Assembly: GCA_902812465.1 (NCBI GenBank)
Contig: CADDZE010000017.1
Span: forward strand, 1-64,000
DNA length: 64,000 bases
Source of the DNA: Acidobacteriota bacterium
GTDB lineage: Bacteria > Acidobacteriota > Terriglobia > UBA7540
Direction of reading: 5' to 3'
Within the stretch, counting starts at the first letter, position 1, and every line of letters starts with the position of its first letter. This document shows, piece by piece, positions 19,102 to 26,911 of this stretch. A program made the translations under genes and the position numbers. The notes under the pieces were generated by a model that was not told the origin of the DNA, made no database searches, and was given only the letters and a program-made list of their open reading frames with translations.

Positions 19102-20952
19102 ATGAGTGGTGTGATCGCCGTCGCGAGCAAGTTTGAGAATCCAGCGCCAGGGTGGAGCGGTGGGTTCGAACGGTGGGACCAGCAACTGCGCCACCATCGG
19201 GCGATCGCCTCGAGTCTCCTAGTCCTGGTCACCTTCGCCAGTTATGGCGGTGCGCTTGCTAACGGCTTTGTCTACGATGACGAGTACCAAATCCTGCAGA
19301 ACCCCTTTGTTGTAAACCCCCACCTCTGGCACCGCATCTTCACCGGGGCGGTGTGGTCGTTCCGCGGCACATCCATCGGCGCCAACTTCTATCGTCCCCT
19401 ACAAATGTTGAGTTACTGGCTTCTGTATCGCCTCGCAGGCCCTCAGCCCGCGCTTTTCCATGTAATTCAAGTGCTCATATACGCACTGACGGTGTGGCTC
19501 GTCTACCGGGCTGGTTCCCGCCTCTTAGGCTCAGAGTGGGCAGCGTATGCCGGAGCGCTGCTCTGGGCAGTTCACCCCTTGCACGTCGAGGCCGTGGCAT
19601 GGATTGGAGGCTGGCCCGAAACCGGCTTCGGCCTGTTCTACATCCTTGGGTTCCTCCTCTTTCTTCGTGCCGAGGAGTGCCAGCAGCGGCCGATGGCGAA
19701 ACACGTGCTCGCCGCTCTGGCCTACCTGCCAGCACTCTTCTTCAAGGAAATGGCCGTTAGTTTTCCGCTCCTCTTGCTCTGCTATTTCTGGCTGCGCCCA
19801 CGGCGCCCGGCTTCTCTTGCTCCTCCCTGGATGCTACGTCTGGCGCCTTACTTCTCTGCCTTCGGACTCTACCTGATCATCCGGCGGATCGCGCTAGGAA
19901 TCTTGGCGGTGTCCCCTAAGTTCTGGAAACCCCCGGCGGTTGCTGTCGAGGCCGCCTTAGGGCTGCTGGGCCAGCACACGCGTATGTTCTTCTGGCCCGC
20001 CCACCTCAATCCATTCCGCCTGTTTGAAGTAGGACCTAGCCTGCATTCTGTCTGGCCATCGCTTGCTTTAACGGGCACCGCAGGAGCCCTGGGATTGCGG
20101 AAGCGCAAACCCATGCTCAGTTTTCTCCTGCTGTGGTGGCCCATCACGCTGCTTCCCTGTCTCGACATCCGACAGCTCAGCAATCCTCTCCTTGCGGACC
20201 GCTTCTCCTACGTGCCCTCAGCGGGCCTCTGTCTGGGCGTCGCATGGATCGCCTTCGTGCAGCTTCCCGCGTGGGCTGCCAGCCGTCAGCAGCCGCCACT
20301 GCGCTTGGCGATCCCAGTGCTTGCCTTGCTCGGCCTTGCAGCGCTAGGCGGGGTTGCCACCCGGTCCGCAGTAACCCGCTGGCACGACGAGGAGACCCTG
20401 ATTCAGTATTCCGTGCAGCAGTCGCCCAAGGCCGCTTCGCTGCACATCGTACGCGGCTGGATTCTCGCCTATCGCTTCGGCGACCTCGATGGAGCAGATG
20501 CAGAATTCCGTAGCGCGCTCGAGCTCAACCGGCACGACGTCCGGCCGCAGGTAACGATTCCCTATCAGGCCGACATTGGCCTAGGCTTAAACGAGTACCG
20601 CCGCGGGCACATGAAGGCCGCCATCTCCTATCTCGAAGAGGCCATTGCCTTGCTGCCCCGTCACGCCGAAGCTTACCAGGTGCTCGGCTCCTTCTACTTT
20701 CCCCGCCGGGACTACGCATTGGCCGCCTCCTATTTCGCTAAAGCGATCCAGTTTAATGCCTTCAACCCCGAGGCCCATTTTTATTTGGGCACGTGCCTCG
20801 CCAAGCTGGGCCACGCCAGGGAGGCAGCATCCGAGTTTCGCGTCGCCTCTGAGATCGATCCCACCTTTGCCGCCGCGCAGACGACCCTGACCAAGGCTCT
20901 GGCCAGCAAGGAGCGCTCCACAAGCGACACTTCGGCCCATCTCTTTCAGTGA
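19102..20952 (+). CDS. Polytopic membrane protein with TPR tail, TMTC-like (GT-C fold candidate)
   Basis: 616 aa from ATG 19102 (44 nt after the methyltransferase stop). A longer frame from 18925 overlaps that gene and is unlikely. After ASYGGALANGFVYDDEYQIL, an acidic loop typical of GT-C glycosyltransferases and TMTC proteins (NGFVYDDE with the DD pair), about nine to ten hydrophobic segments follow, including WAAYAGALLWAVHPLHVEAV. The C-terminal 180 residues are tetratricopeptide repeats (DGADAEFRSALELN, AISYLEEAIALLPRHAEAY, YALAASYFAKAIQFNAFNPE, REAASEFRVASEIDPTFAA). Eukaryotic TMTCs are O-mannosyltransferases; the bacterial substrate is unknown. Confidence 0.75.
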   Translation: MSGVIAVASKFENPAPGWSGGFERWDQQLRHHRAIASSLLVLVTFASYGGALANGFVYDDEYQILQNPFVVNPHLWHRIFTGAVWSFRGTSIGANFYRPLQMLSYWLLYRLAGPQPALFHVIQVLIYALTVWLVYRAGSRLLGSEWAAYAGALLWAVHPLHVEAVAWIGGWPETGFGLFYILGFLLFLRAEECQQRPMAKHVLAALAYLPALFFKEMAVSFPLLLLCYFWLRPRRPASLAPPWMLRLAPYFSAFGLYLIIRRIALGILAVSPKFWKPPAVAVEAALGLLGQHTRMFFWPAHLNPFRLFEVGPSLHSVWPSLALTGTAGALGLRKRKPMLSFLLLWWPITLLPCLDIRQLSNPLLADRFSYVPSAGLCLGVAWIAFVQLPAWAASRQQPPLRLAIPVLALLGLAALGGVATRSAVTRWHDEETLIQYSVQQSPKAASLHIVRGWILAYRFGDLDGADAEFRSALELNRHDVRPQVTIPYQADIGLGLNEYRRGHMKAAISYLEEAIALLPRHAEAYQVLGSFYFPRRDYALAASYFAKAIQFNAFNPEAHFYLGTCLAKLGHAREAASEFRVASEIDPTFAAAQTTLTKALASKERSTSDTSAHLFQ

Positions 20953-20973
20953 GCCTCGAACCGCGAGCCACTC

Positions 20974-20982
20974 TGCTATACT
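20974..20982 (+). promoter_or_regulatory. Extended -10 element before the DUF72 gene
   Basis: TGCTATACT (20974-20982) fits an extended -10 promoter. The start codon follows only 10 bases after it, so the transcript would have at most a few untranslated bases. Confidence 0.5.
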
Positions 20983-20992
20983 GCTGCCGTTC

Positions 20993-21745
20993 ATGCCCCA
21001 ATTGCGCCTCACCCGCAGCCCCGAGCCCTGCCTTTACGCCGGTACTTCCGGCTTTGCCTATCCTGCGTGGAAGCCAGCGTTCTATCCCCCCGGCCTCCCA
21101 TCCAGGCGTTTCCTCGAGCACTACGCGACCCGCCTCAACAGCGTGGAGATCAATTACACGTTCCGGCGGCTGCCGGCCACCAGCACGCTCGAAAGCTGGA
21201 TCAAGGCCACTCCCCAGGGATTCCTCTTTTGCCCCAAGGCCCATCAGCGCATCACACACCTCGACCGCTTGAAGAACTGCGCCGAGTTCACCGGCATCTT
21301 TCTTGCCTCGATCGATCCACTACGGGCTACGGGCCGCCTGGGACCCATCCTGTTTCAACTGCCACCCTACTTCCGCTGCGATACGGTCGTGCTCGCTGCA
21401 TTTCTGAAGGAACTGCCGCAGGGCCTGCGGTACACCTTCGAGTTCCGGCATGAATCGTGGTTCAGCCAGGATGTCTACCGCCTGCTGGAGCAACACAACG
21501 TTGCTCTTTGCTGGGCGGAGTCGGAAAAGCTCCAGGTGCCTGAAGTAGCGACGGCCGACTTCGCCTACCTCCGCCTGCGCAAGCCCGAGTACTCAGCCGA
21601 GGAGCGCACCGAAATTGCGACGAAGATTCGGAAACTGGCACGCGACGGCAAGCAGTCATTCGTGTTCTTCAAACACGAGGAGACACCTGAGGGGGCGTTC
21701 TACGCTGAGGAACTCTTGCGGGCCTGTGCTGCTGACATCGTTTAG
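20993..21745 (+). CDS. DUF72 family protein (YecE-like)
   Basis: 250 aa with a TIM-barrel-like DUF72 fold. It opens LYAGTSGFAYPAWKPAFYPP, then NSVEINYTFRRLPATSTLES, FLFCPKAHQRITH, GPILFQLPPYF, YTFEFRHESWFSQDVYRLLE, and ends with FVFFKHEETPEGAFYAEEL (the family's conserved C-terminal FNNH/FKHE strand). The biochemical function of DUF72 is not established. ATG 20993 lies 40 nt after the TMTC-like gene, but has its own near-leaderless promoter, so it may be expressed separately. Confidence 0.9.
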   Translation: MPQLRLTRSPEPCLYAGTSGFAYPAWKPAFYPPGLPSRRFLEHYATRLNSVEINYTFRRLPATSTLESWIKATPQGFLFCPKAHQRITHLDRLKNCAEFTGIFLASIDPLRATGRLGPILFQLPPYFRCDTVVLAAFLKELPQGLRYTFEFRHESWFSQDVYRLLEQHNVALCWAESEKLQVPEVATADFAYLRLRKPEYSAEERTEIATKIRKLARDGKQSFVFFKHEETPEGAFYAEELLRACAADIV

Positions 21746-21774
21746 CAGCCCTGGTGGATAAGACGCCGCGGGGA

Positions 21775-22737
21775 CTACGTTGAGCGAGAGGGAGCGGAGG
21801 GCTCCTGCAAGTACTTGATCAGCACCACCTCGTTCTGCGCCTCGTTATACAGCAGTTCGTCCACCATGGCCCGCGCCATCAGCAAGCCGAAACCTCCCGG
21901 ACGCAGGCCCTTGGCTTCGCGCTCGCGCAGGTGGTCGGAAGGATGATCGGGAGGGTTGCTCAGGGCCGCGTGCGTCAGACCTTCGAAGCGAAAGCCGGGG
22001 CCCGGATCGGCGATGCGGTAGAGCAAAATTCGCGGCGTGCGCAGGCAGGCGATCCGCACTCTCTGCTGCGGATCGAGCCGGCCGCCCCATTCGATGGCAT
22101 TAAGCAAAAGCTCACGGAAAGCCTTACCCACGGACTCGCGCACGTCTTCTGGCAGATCCGCCTTCAGATGGGCAAGGAATTCGTCAATCCGCTCGGCGAC
22201 CTCGATGGCACAGGGAACGAGCAGTTCCACCCACTGGTGCGTGGCCGAGACCACTTCGACGGGCGGAAGGGAAGGCGGCGCCTCCAAGGCCTCGCGCACG
22301 CGAGTTACCAAGGTCTCGGGATCAAAGGGCTTGGTGATGCAACGGTAGGCGTGAAAGCGCACCGCGCGAAGCAGCGTCTGCGGAGTGTCATCAGCCGTCA
22401 TGACCAAGACCCGCGGCGCCGCGTGAACCTCACGCAGACGTGCCAGCATCTCCAGCCCGTTCATTTCGGGCATCCAGATATCAATCAAGGCCAGATCAAA
22501 GCGATCGCGCGCTAGCGAATCGAGCCCCTCCGAGCCGTTCGCCGCAGCCTCTACTGCGAAGCCCGCAGCTCGCAGGACCTCGCACACCACCTCGCGCACC
22601 TCGTCGACGTCGTCGACCACCAAAATGCGCGCTTCCCCGGACCCGGAACGGCCTGAGGCAGGTGTGCGCAGAAGCCCACGAGCTCGCCGGCGCGGCTTCG
22701 CAGCCCCTGGAGATGGGTGACGTCGAGTCTCTTTCAC
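21775..22737 (-). CDS. Receiver domain fused to a GHKL/RsbW-like ATPase
   Basis: 320 aa. A basic N-terminal tail (about 35 residues) precedes a receiver domain (ILVVDDVDEVREVVCEV, acceptor Asp in LALIDIWMPEMNG, Lys in CITKPF; about 38-155). The second half (about 170-310) is a HATPase_c domain of anti-sigma/RsbW type: GKAFRELLLNAIEWGG (N box), RIADPGPGFRF (G1) and GLRPGGFGLLMARAMVDEL (G2). There is no HisKA dimerisation domain or phospho-His, so it is not a standard kinase. It may bind or phosphorylate a partner such as an anti-sigma antagonist when its receiver is phosphorylated (inference). Its GTG start overlaps the stop of the nucleoside hydrolase gene by 4 nt (GTGA). Confidence 0.82.
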   Translation of the reverse strand: MKETRRHPSPGAAKPRRRARGLLRTPASGRSGSGEARILVVDDVDEVREVVCEVLRAAGFAVEAAANGSEGLDSLARDRFDLALIDIWMPEMNGLEMLARLREVHAAPRVLVMTADDTPQTLLRAVRFHAYRCITKPFDPETLVTRVREALEAPPSLPPVEVVSATHQWVELLVPCAIEVAERIDEFLAHLKADLPEDVRESVGKAFRELLLNAIEWGGRLDPQQRVRIACLRTPRILLYRIADPGPGFRFEGLTHAALSNPPDHPSDHLREREAKGLRPGGFGLLMARAMVDELLYNEAQNEVVLIKYLQEPSAPSRST

Positions 22738-23774
22738 TTGGATCGCAACCGTTCCATGAAGAGGCGCACGAAGCGCTCCGCGTCCACGCTGACGGCCACT
22801 CGGGCGTTGGGCGCGACTTTATCCAGTGCCTCGATGCGCAGGCGATCCCGATAAGGAACGTTACGCTCGACAAGATTCCGGCGGTTAGCCACCGTTTCGC
22901 CGCGTGTCCATTGGCCGTGCAGCTCGATATCCACGCGCATGGCCTGGGTCGTAACCAGCGTGGGATCAATCGCCACGCCGACTGCGAGCGGATCGTACAT
23001 CGAGACCCCTTTGAAGCCATACCTTTCGCCCAGGGTCTCGAGAAACTTCAGCACGCTCACCACAAAGTCGTTCTCCGGACCATGGGTCCTGGCGAGCTCT
23101 GCCGTATGATGCGGCATCACCTGAGCACGGTCTCCGACATCCAGCCCCACCATGGTGATGGGCCAGCCGGCGTTAAAGACGATCGACGCGGCTTCGGGAT
23201 CGCCGTAGATGTTGGCTTCCGCCGCCGCATTCACGTTGCCTCCGGAGATCGATCCGCCCATGATCACCACCTCTTTGACCAGGCTGGCAATCGACGGATC
23301 CTTCGACAGTGCCAGGGCGATATTCGTCTCCGGGCCAATGGGAATCAGCGTAATCTGGTGCGGAAACTGGTGCACTAATTCAATGATCAGGTCGGGCCCG
23401 AATCGCGGATCAGCCGGGCACCTTGCCGTCGGCAGGTTGATGTTCGCCAGGCCGTTGCTTCCGTGCCAGAACTCCGCCGTCACCAGCTTCTGCGCCAGCG
23501 GATGCTTCGCGCCCCCAGCCACGGGCACGTCGCAACGTCCCGCCAGAGAAACAAGCTTCAATGCATTTTCCAGACCTTGCTCCGCCGTTACGTTCCCGGG
23601 AACCACGGTCAGGGCTTTGACCTCGAGTTCCGGCGCATTCAGTGCCAGCAGGATGGCCATGGCGTCATCCGTGCCCGGGTCAGTGTCGATGATTACCTTG
23701 CGCGGCTCGGCCGCGGCAGATGTAGAGGCTGTCATGAGGAGAAGTCCTAGGATGAAGCGACCGCGTTGCGTCAT
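22734..23774 (-). CDS. Exported inosine/uridine-preferring nucleoside hydrolase
   Basis: 346 aa. A cleavable signal peptide (FILGLLLMTASTSAAA, about residues 8-22) precedes the calcium-binding signature IIDTDPGTDDAMA (D30, D32, D36, D37). Other family marks: GLENALKLVSLAGRCDVPV, FWHGSNGLANINLP, ITLIPIGPETNIALALS, VVIMGGSISGGNVNAAAEAN, SMYDPLAVGVAID. It hydrolyses ribonucleosides to ribose and base. Export to the periplasm suggests scavenging of external nucleosides. Translationally coupled to the REC-ATPase gene downstream. A TATACT box lies eight bases before the ATG. Confidence 0.92.
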   Translation of the reverse strand: MTQRGRFILGLLLMTASTSAAAEPRKVIIDTDPGTDDAMAILLALNAPELEVKALTVVPGNVTAEQGLENALKLVSLAGRCDVPVAGGAKHPLAQKLVTAEFWHGSNGLANINLPTARCPADPRFGPDLIIELVHQFPHQITLIPIGPETNIALALSKDPSIASLVKEVVIMGGSISGGNVNAAAEANIYGDPEAASIVFNAGWPITMVGLDVGDRAQVMPHHTAELARTHGPENDFVVSVLKFLETLGERYGFKGVSMYDPLAVGVAIDPTLVTTQAMRVDIELHGQWTRGETVANRRNLVERNVPYRDRLRIEALDKVAPNARVAVSVDAERFVRLFMERLRSK

Positions 23775-23782
23775 AGGGCTAC

Positions 23783-23788
23783 AGTATA
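23783..23788 (-). promoter_or_regulatory. -10 box directly before the nucleoside hydrolase gene
   Basis: TATACT on the minus strand, eight bases before the ATG. No -35 match is evident. If used, the mRNA would be leaderless or nearly so. Confidence 0.42.
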
Positions 23789-23909
23789 AACGCCGGCCTT
23801 AGCCTTAGGGGCGCTGCTTTTTCTGCCCGGCCAATGGCTTGTGCTCCTGGCCAACGCGATAAGCAGGACCAGCGCTGCCGGGTGGCCACTGCTCTTTGTC
23901 GTCCTTTTC

Positions 23910-26429
23910 TTAGTCAGCGCGTTGCCTCAAACCGCGGGCGCCAGACCATCCAGGCAGAGGCGTAACCACGCGCCGATACGCGGCCTCCGATTCCCGGCCT
24001 TTCATGCTTTCCAGTGCCCGACGAATATGAAACATCACGGCTGGCGGGCTGAACGGCCGGACCACGTGATCGAAGGCGCCTAACGCCAGCGCCGTAGCGG
24101 CTTCGTCGCCTATCGAAGGCACGGTAATCATGATCACTCGGCTGCGCTCAAGCACGCGATCGGCGGCGAGGCGTCCGAGGAGCTGCAATCCGTCCATGCC
24201 TGGCAGGTCCACCTCCAACAGGATCACGCTGGGCTTCAGCGCGGGCTGACTTCCGCACAGCAGTTGCACGGCAGTGTTTCCATCGCGCAGCCAGCGCGCC
24301 TGATATCCCCGGGTTTCGAGAGCATGAAGCAAGAGGCAGGCTTCGGCCTCATCTCTCATTGCCAAGGCCACGTCCACGCTCGCCGGCGAGCGGTCCCCAT
24401 TGCTCCAGCCGTAGGGCAGGACGCGATCGCGTCCCGAGGCTTTTGCCTGGCCTAACGCCACCTCCGCCGCGCGGTAGAGCGCCGCTACCGTGGCTCCGTC
24501 CTCGGGAAACTGCGCTACGCCGGCACTGAAAGTGGCGCAGAAAGAGGGGCCGGAAGGTGTGTGGAATGACTCCATTCGCAAGGCCTCCAGCACTTCGGCA
24601 AGCCGCTGCACTCCTTCCGAGCGCGTCAGACCCAGCATGCCTATTACGAATTCCTGGCCCCCCCAGCGCGCCACCACGTCCTCGCTGTGAAAGGCCTTTT
24701 GCAGAAGTTGCCCCAGGCGCCGCAGGACGGCATCACCTGCTGCGTGACCGTGTTGCGCGTTCATCGTCCTCAACCCGTCGGGGCGCACCAGGGCCAGTGT
24801 GAGCGGCTGGGAGTAGCGTTGAGCCAGCCGCTCAAACTGAGCCAGCGTTCGTTCACCCTTGCGCCGGTTCGCCAGTCCGGTCAGGGGATCCTCCTCCGCC
24901 AGGCTCCGGTGGAGGCGGCTCCGCTCGAGGCGATTGAAGATGCGGGTGAGCAGCTCGGGCCCCACAATAGGCTTGCTGACGAAGTCGTCAGCCCCGGCGG
25001 CGAAGACCCGACGCACTGTTTCCGCGTCGTTATGCGCGGTCAGAAATAGGACTGGCTCAGCGCTCCACCTCGGATCGTTGCGGACGACGCGGCACAGTTC
25101 GATGCCGCTGAGATGAGGCATGTCCACGTCGAGGATCAACAAGTCCGGGGCAAATTCTTCCAAGGTTTCCCAGAAGCGCAGCGGATTGTCGAGCGTGCAG
25201 ACGCGGATTCGCCGCCCCTCGAGCAGGGTGCGCAGGGCGGCGAGCACCTGGGGATCATCATCGACGGCCATCACGCGAGTCTCCGCATCGCGCCTTCGCT
25301 CGAGGAGTTGGACAGCCGCCTCGACAATTTGAGAAGGCGAAAGGGTTTTAGGAAGAAAGCCCTGGGCGCCACGCCGGGCCACCTCTACTCGGTCGGTGAG
25401 GGAGTTGCGGTCGGTAAGCGCAAGAGTGGGCGTGGAAGCAGCTCCGCCCGCCAACCGATCGAGGAGCCCCAGCACCTTCTCCGGAGTATCAAAGTCCAGG
25501 TCGAGCAGGACGGCATCCGGAGGGTTTTCAAGCTCGCCTGCCAGCCTGCTCGCCTCGGTCACGGTTTCCACGCGCATGCCACGGCTAACAGCCTCGACGG
25601 CCAGCTTGTCCGCTAGCTCGCTATCGTGTTCGATAATCATCAGCCGAGGGTGAGAGTCTTCCGCAGGCTCGCCCATGCTGGTTTGGGCGGCGCGCTCGAG
25701 TTCGATGCGGAGCGCCACGGTCAGTTCCGAAAACCGCAGGGCCTGGCGATCGTCTCGAGCTGAGGCACGCTCCAGAATGTGTTCCATCTCGCGGGCGAAG
25801 CGCGACCCGGCAGCAAACCCGAAGGTACCCAGTGACCCGGCAAGTCGATGCGCCTCGTAGACGGCCCGCTGCCGGAGGTCTGGCGACAGCCACCCCTCCA
25901 GCAGGTCGGCGCCCGCTTGCTCAAGGACTTCGAGGCGGGCCAGCGCGGATGCGGCAAACCGGTCCCAGACCGAGGACAGCTCGGCAGCCAGGTTCCCTTC
26001 CGTCGAGCTCGTGGCTGAACGGGGTTCTTCCCAGTAAGGGATGCCGAGCAGGAAGGCTGCCTGCCGTGCCAACTCGCGGCACTCGACAGGATGGAACAGC
26101 ATCTGGCTGACGCCGTACTGCTCAACCAGCGCGCGAGGCGCGTCACGAGGCCCCTCGCCCAGACAGTAGATGATGGGTATCCGCAGCGGGTCGGCAGCGG
26201 AGCGAACTTGGCGCAGCACGTCGAGTGCTGGGGGGTGATCGAGGTCGTCATCGAGGATCAACAGCGCGGTTGCTTCGCTGCCCTGCCGCAGAGTCTGAAG
26301 CACTTCCGCGCCCGTTGCTGCCAACCGAACTCGGGCGCCCGGCAGGTGATGCTCGAGCTCCGCGGCCAGCTGCCTGCTGGCACTGCCGAGGAGAACGTTG
26401 CGTGTTACGCGCTCACCTTCTGCAGTCAT
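23910..26429 (-). CDS. Multidomain signalling protein: pseudo-REC, HPt, REC, REC, GGDEF, REC
   Basis: 839 aa, all cytoplasmic. Domains in order: a receiver-like fold without a full acidic pocket (about 11-130); an HPt domain with phospho-acceptor H194 in AHRLAGSLGTFG (about 150-248); a REC (about 262-378, D310 in AVLLDLDFD); a canonical REC (385-505, DDD at 390-392, D434 in LILDVDMP, K487 in VSKPI); a GGDEF domain (about 512-675) whose active-site loop reads GGQEF (590-594) instead of GG[D/E]EF; and a C-terminal REC lacking its first acidic residues (VILLEVDLPGMDG). The usual inhibitory RxxD site is not evident. The GGQEF loop makes diguanylate cyclase activity doubtful. It lies 36 nt downstream of the CheY-like gene. 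Confidence 0.87.
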   Translation of the reverse strand: MTAEGERVTRNVLLGSASRQLAAELEHHLPGARVRLAATGAEVLQTLRQGSEATALLILDDDLDHPPALDVLRQVRSAADPLRIPIIYCLGEGPRDAPRALVEQYGVSQMLFHPVECRELARQAAFLLGIPYWEEPRSATSSTEGNLAAELSSVWDRFAASALARLEVLEQAGADLLEGWLSPDLRQRAVYEAHRLAGSLGTFGFAAGSRFAREMEHILERASARDDRQALRFSELTVALRIELERAAQTSMGEPAEDSHPRLMIIEHDSELADKLAVEAVSRGMRVETVTEASRLAGELENPPDAVLLDLDFDTPEKVLGLLDRLAGGAASTPTLALTDRNSLTDRVEVARRGAQGFLPKTLSPSQIVEAAVQLLERRRDAETRVMAVDDDPQVLAALRTLLEGRRIRVCTLDNPLRFWETLEEFAPDLLILDVDMPHLSGIELCRVVRNDPRWSAEPVLFLTAHNDAETVRRVFAAGADDFVSKPIVGPELLTRIFNRLERSRLHRSLAEEDPLTGLANRRKGERTLAQFERLAQRYSQPLTLALVRPDGLRTMNAQHGHAAGDAVLRRLGQLLQKAFHSEDVVARWGGQEFVIGMLGLTRSEGVQRLAEVLEALRMESFHTPSGPSFCATFSAGVAQFPEDGATVAALYRAAEVALGQAKASGRDRVLPYGWSNGDRSPASVDVALAMRDEAEACLLLHALETRGYQARWLRDGNTAVQLLCGSQPALKPSVILLEVDLPGMDGLQLLGRLAADRVLERSRVIMITVPSIGDEAATALALGAFDHVVRPFSPPAVMFHIRRALESMKGRESEAAYRRVVTPLPGWSGARGLRQRAD

Positions 26430-26465
26430 CTCGATCGCTACTGGCCGGGCTACGGTTTCAGTCCT

Positions 26466-26852
26466 CTAACCTTCGCCTCCTGCGGGCCATCCCAACGCTT
26501 CCGCGATCTGGCCAGGAAGCTTTAGCGGATCAAAGGGCTTTGAGATCACCGCGGCAACGCCCAGGCTGGCGAAGCGCCGGCGGTCGGAGGCTTGCACTTT
26601 GGCCGTCAGGAAGATCACGGGAATGTGCTGAGTAGCTGGATCGTGCCTCAGCCGCTCGAGCACTGCCGGCCCGTCCATGTCCGGCATCATCACGTCGAGC
26701 AGGATGGCGTCGGGATGGGCGTCGCGGGCGCGAGTAATTCCCTCCTTGGCAGAAGGTGCCGTTAGCACGTCCCATTCCGTAAGGCTAGCAAGACTGAGCT
26801 TGGCTACCTCGCGAATGTCGTCCTCGTCGTCGATAATCAGGATGCGGCGCAT
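26466..26852 (-). CDS. Single-domain response regulator (CheY-like)
   Basis: 128 aa, one receiver domain only: ILIIDDEDDIREVAKLSLAS (acidic pocket D8, D9), acceptor Asp in AILLDVMMPDMDG, Thr in IFLTAK, Lys in ISKPFDP. No output domain. It would shuttle phosphate between the kinases upstream and the HPt/REC protein downstream, or act by protein contact. Gap to the upstream kinase gene is 59 nt, to the downstream gene 36 nt. Confidence 0.93.
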   Translation of the reverse strand: MRRILIIDDEDDIREVAKLSLASLTEWDVLTAPSAKEGITRARDAHPDAILLDVMMPDMDGPAVLERLRHDPATQHIPVIFLTAKVQASDRRRFASLGVAAVISKPFDPLKLPGQIAEALGWPAGGEG

Positions 26853-26911
26853 AACGGGTATGCTGACGAAGCAGTGACGGGGCCAACCTCTCCCACACTT
26901 CGGGTTGAAGC

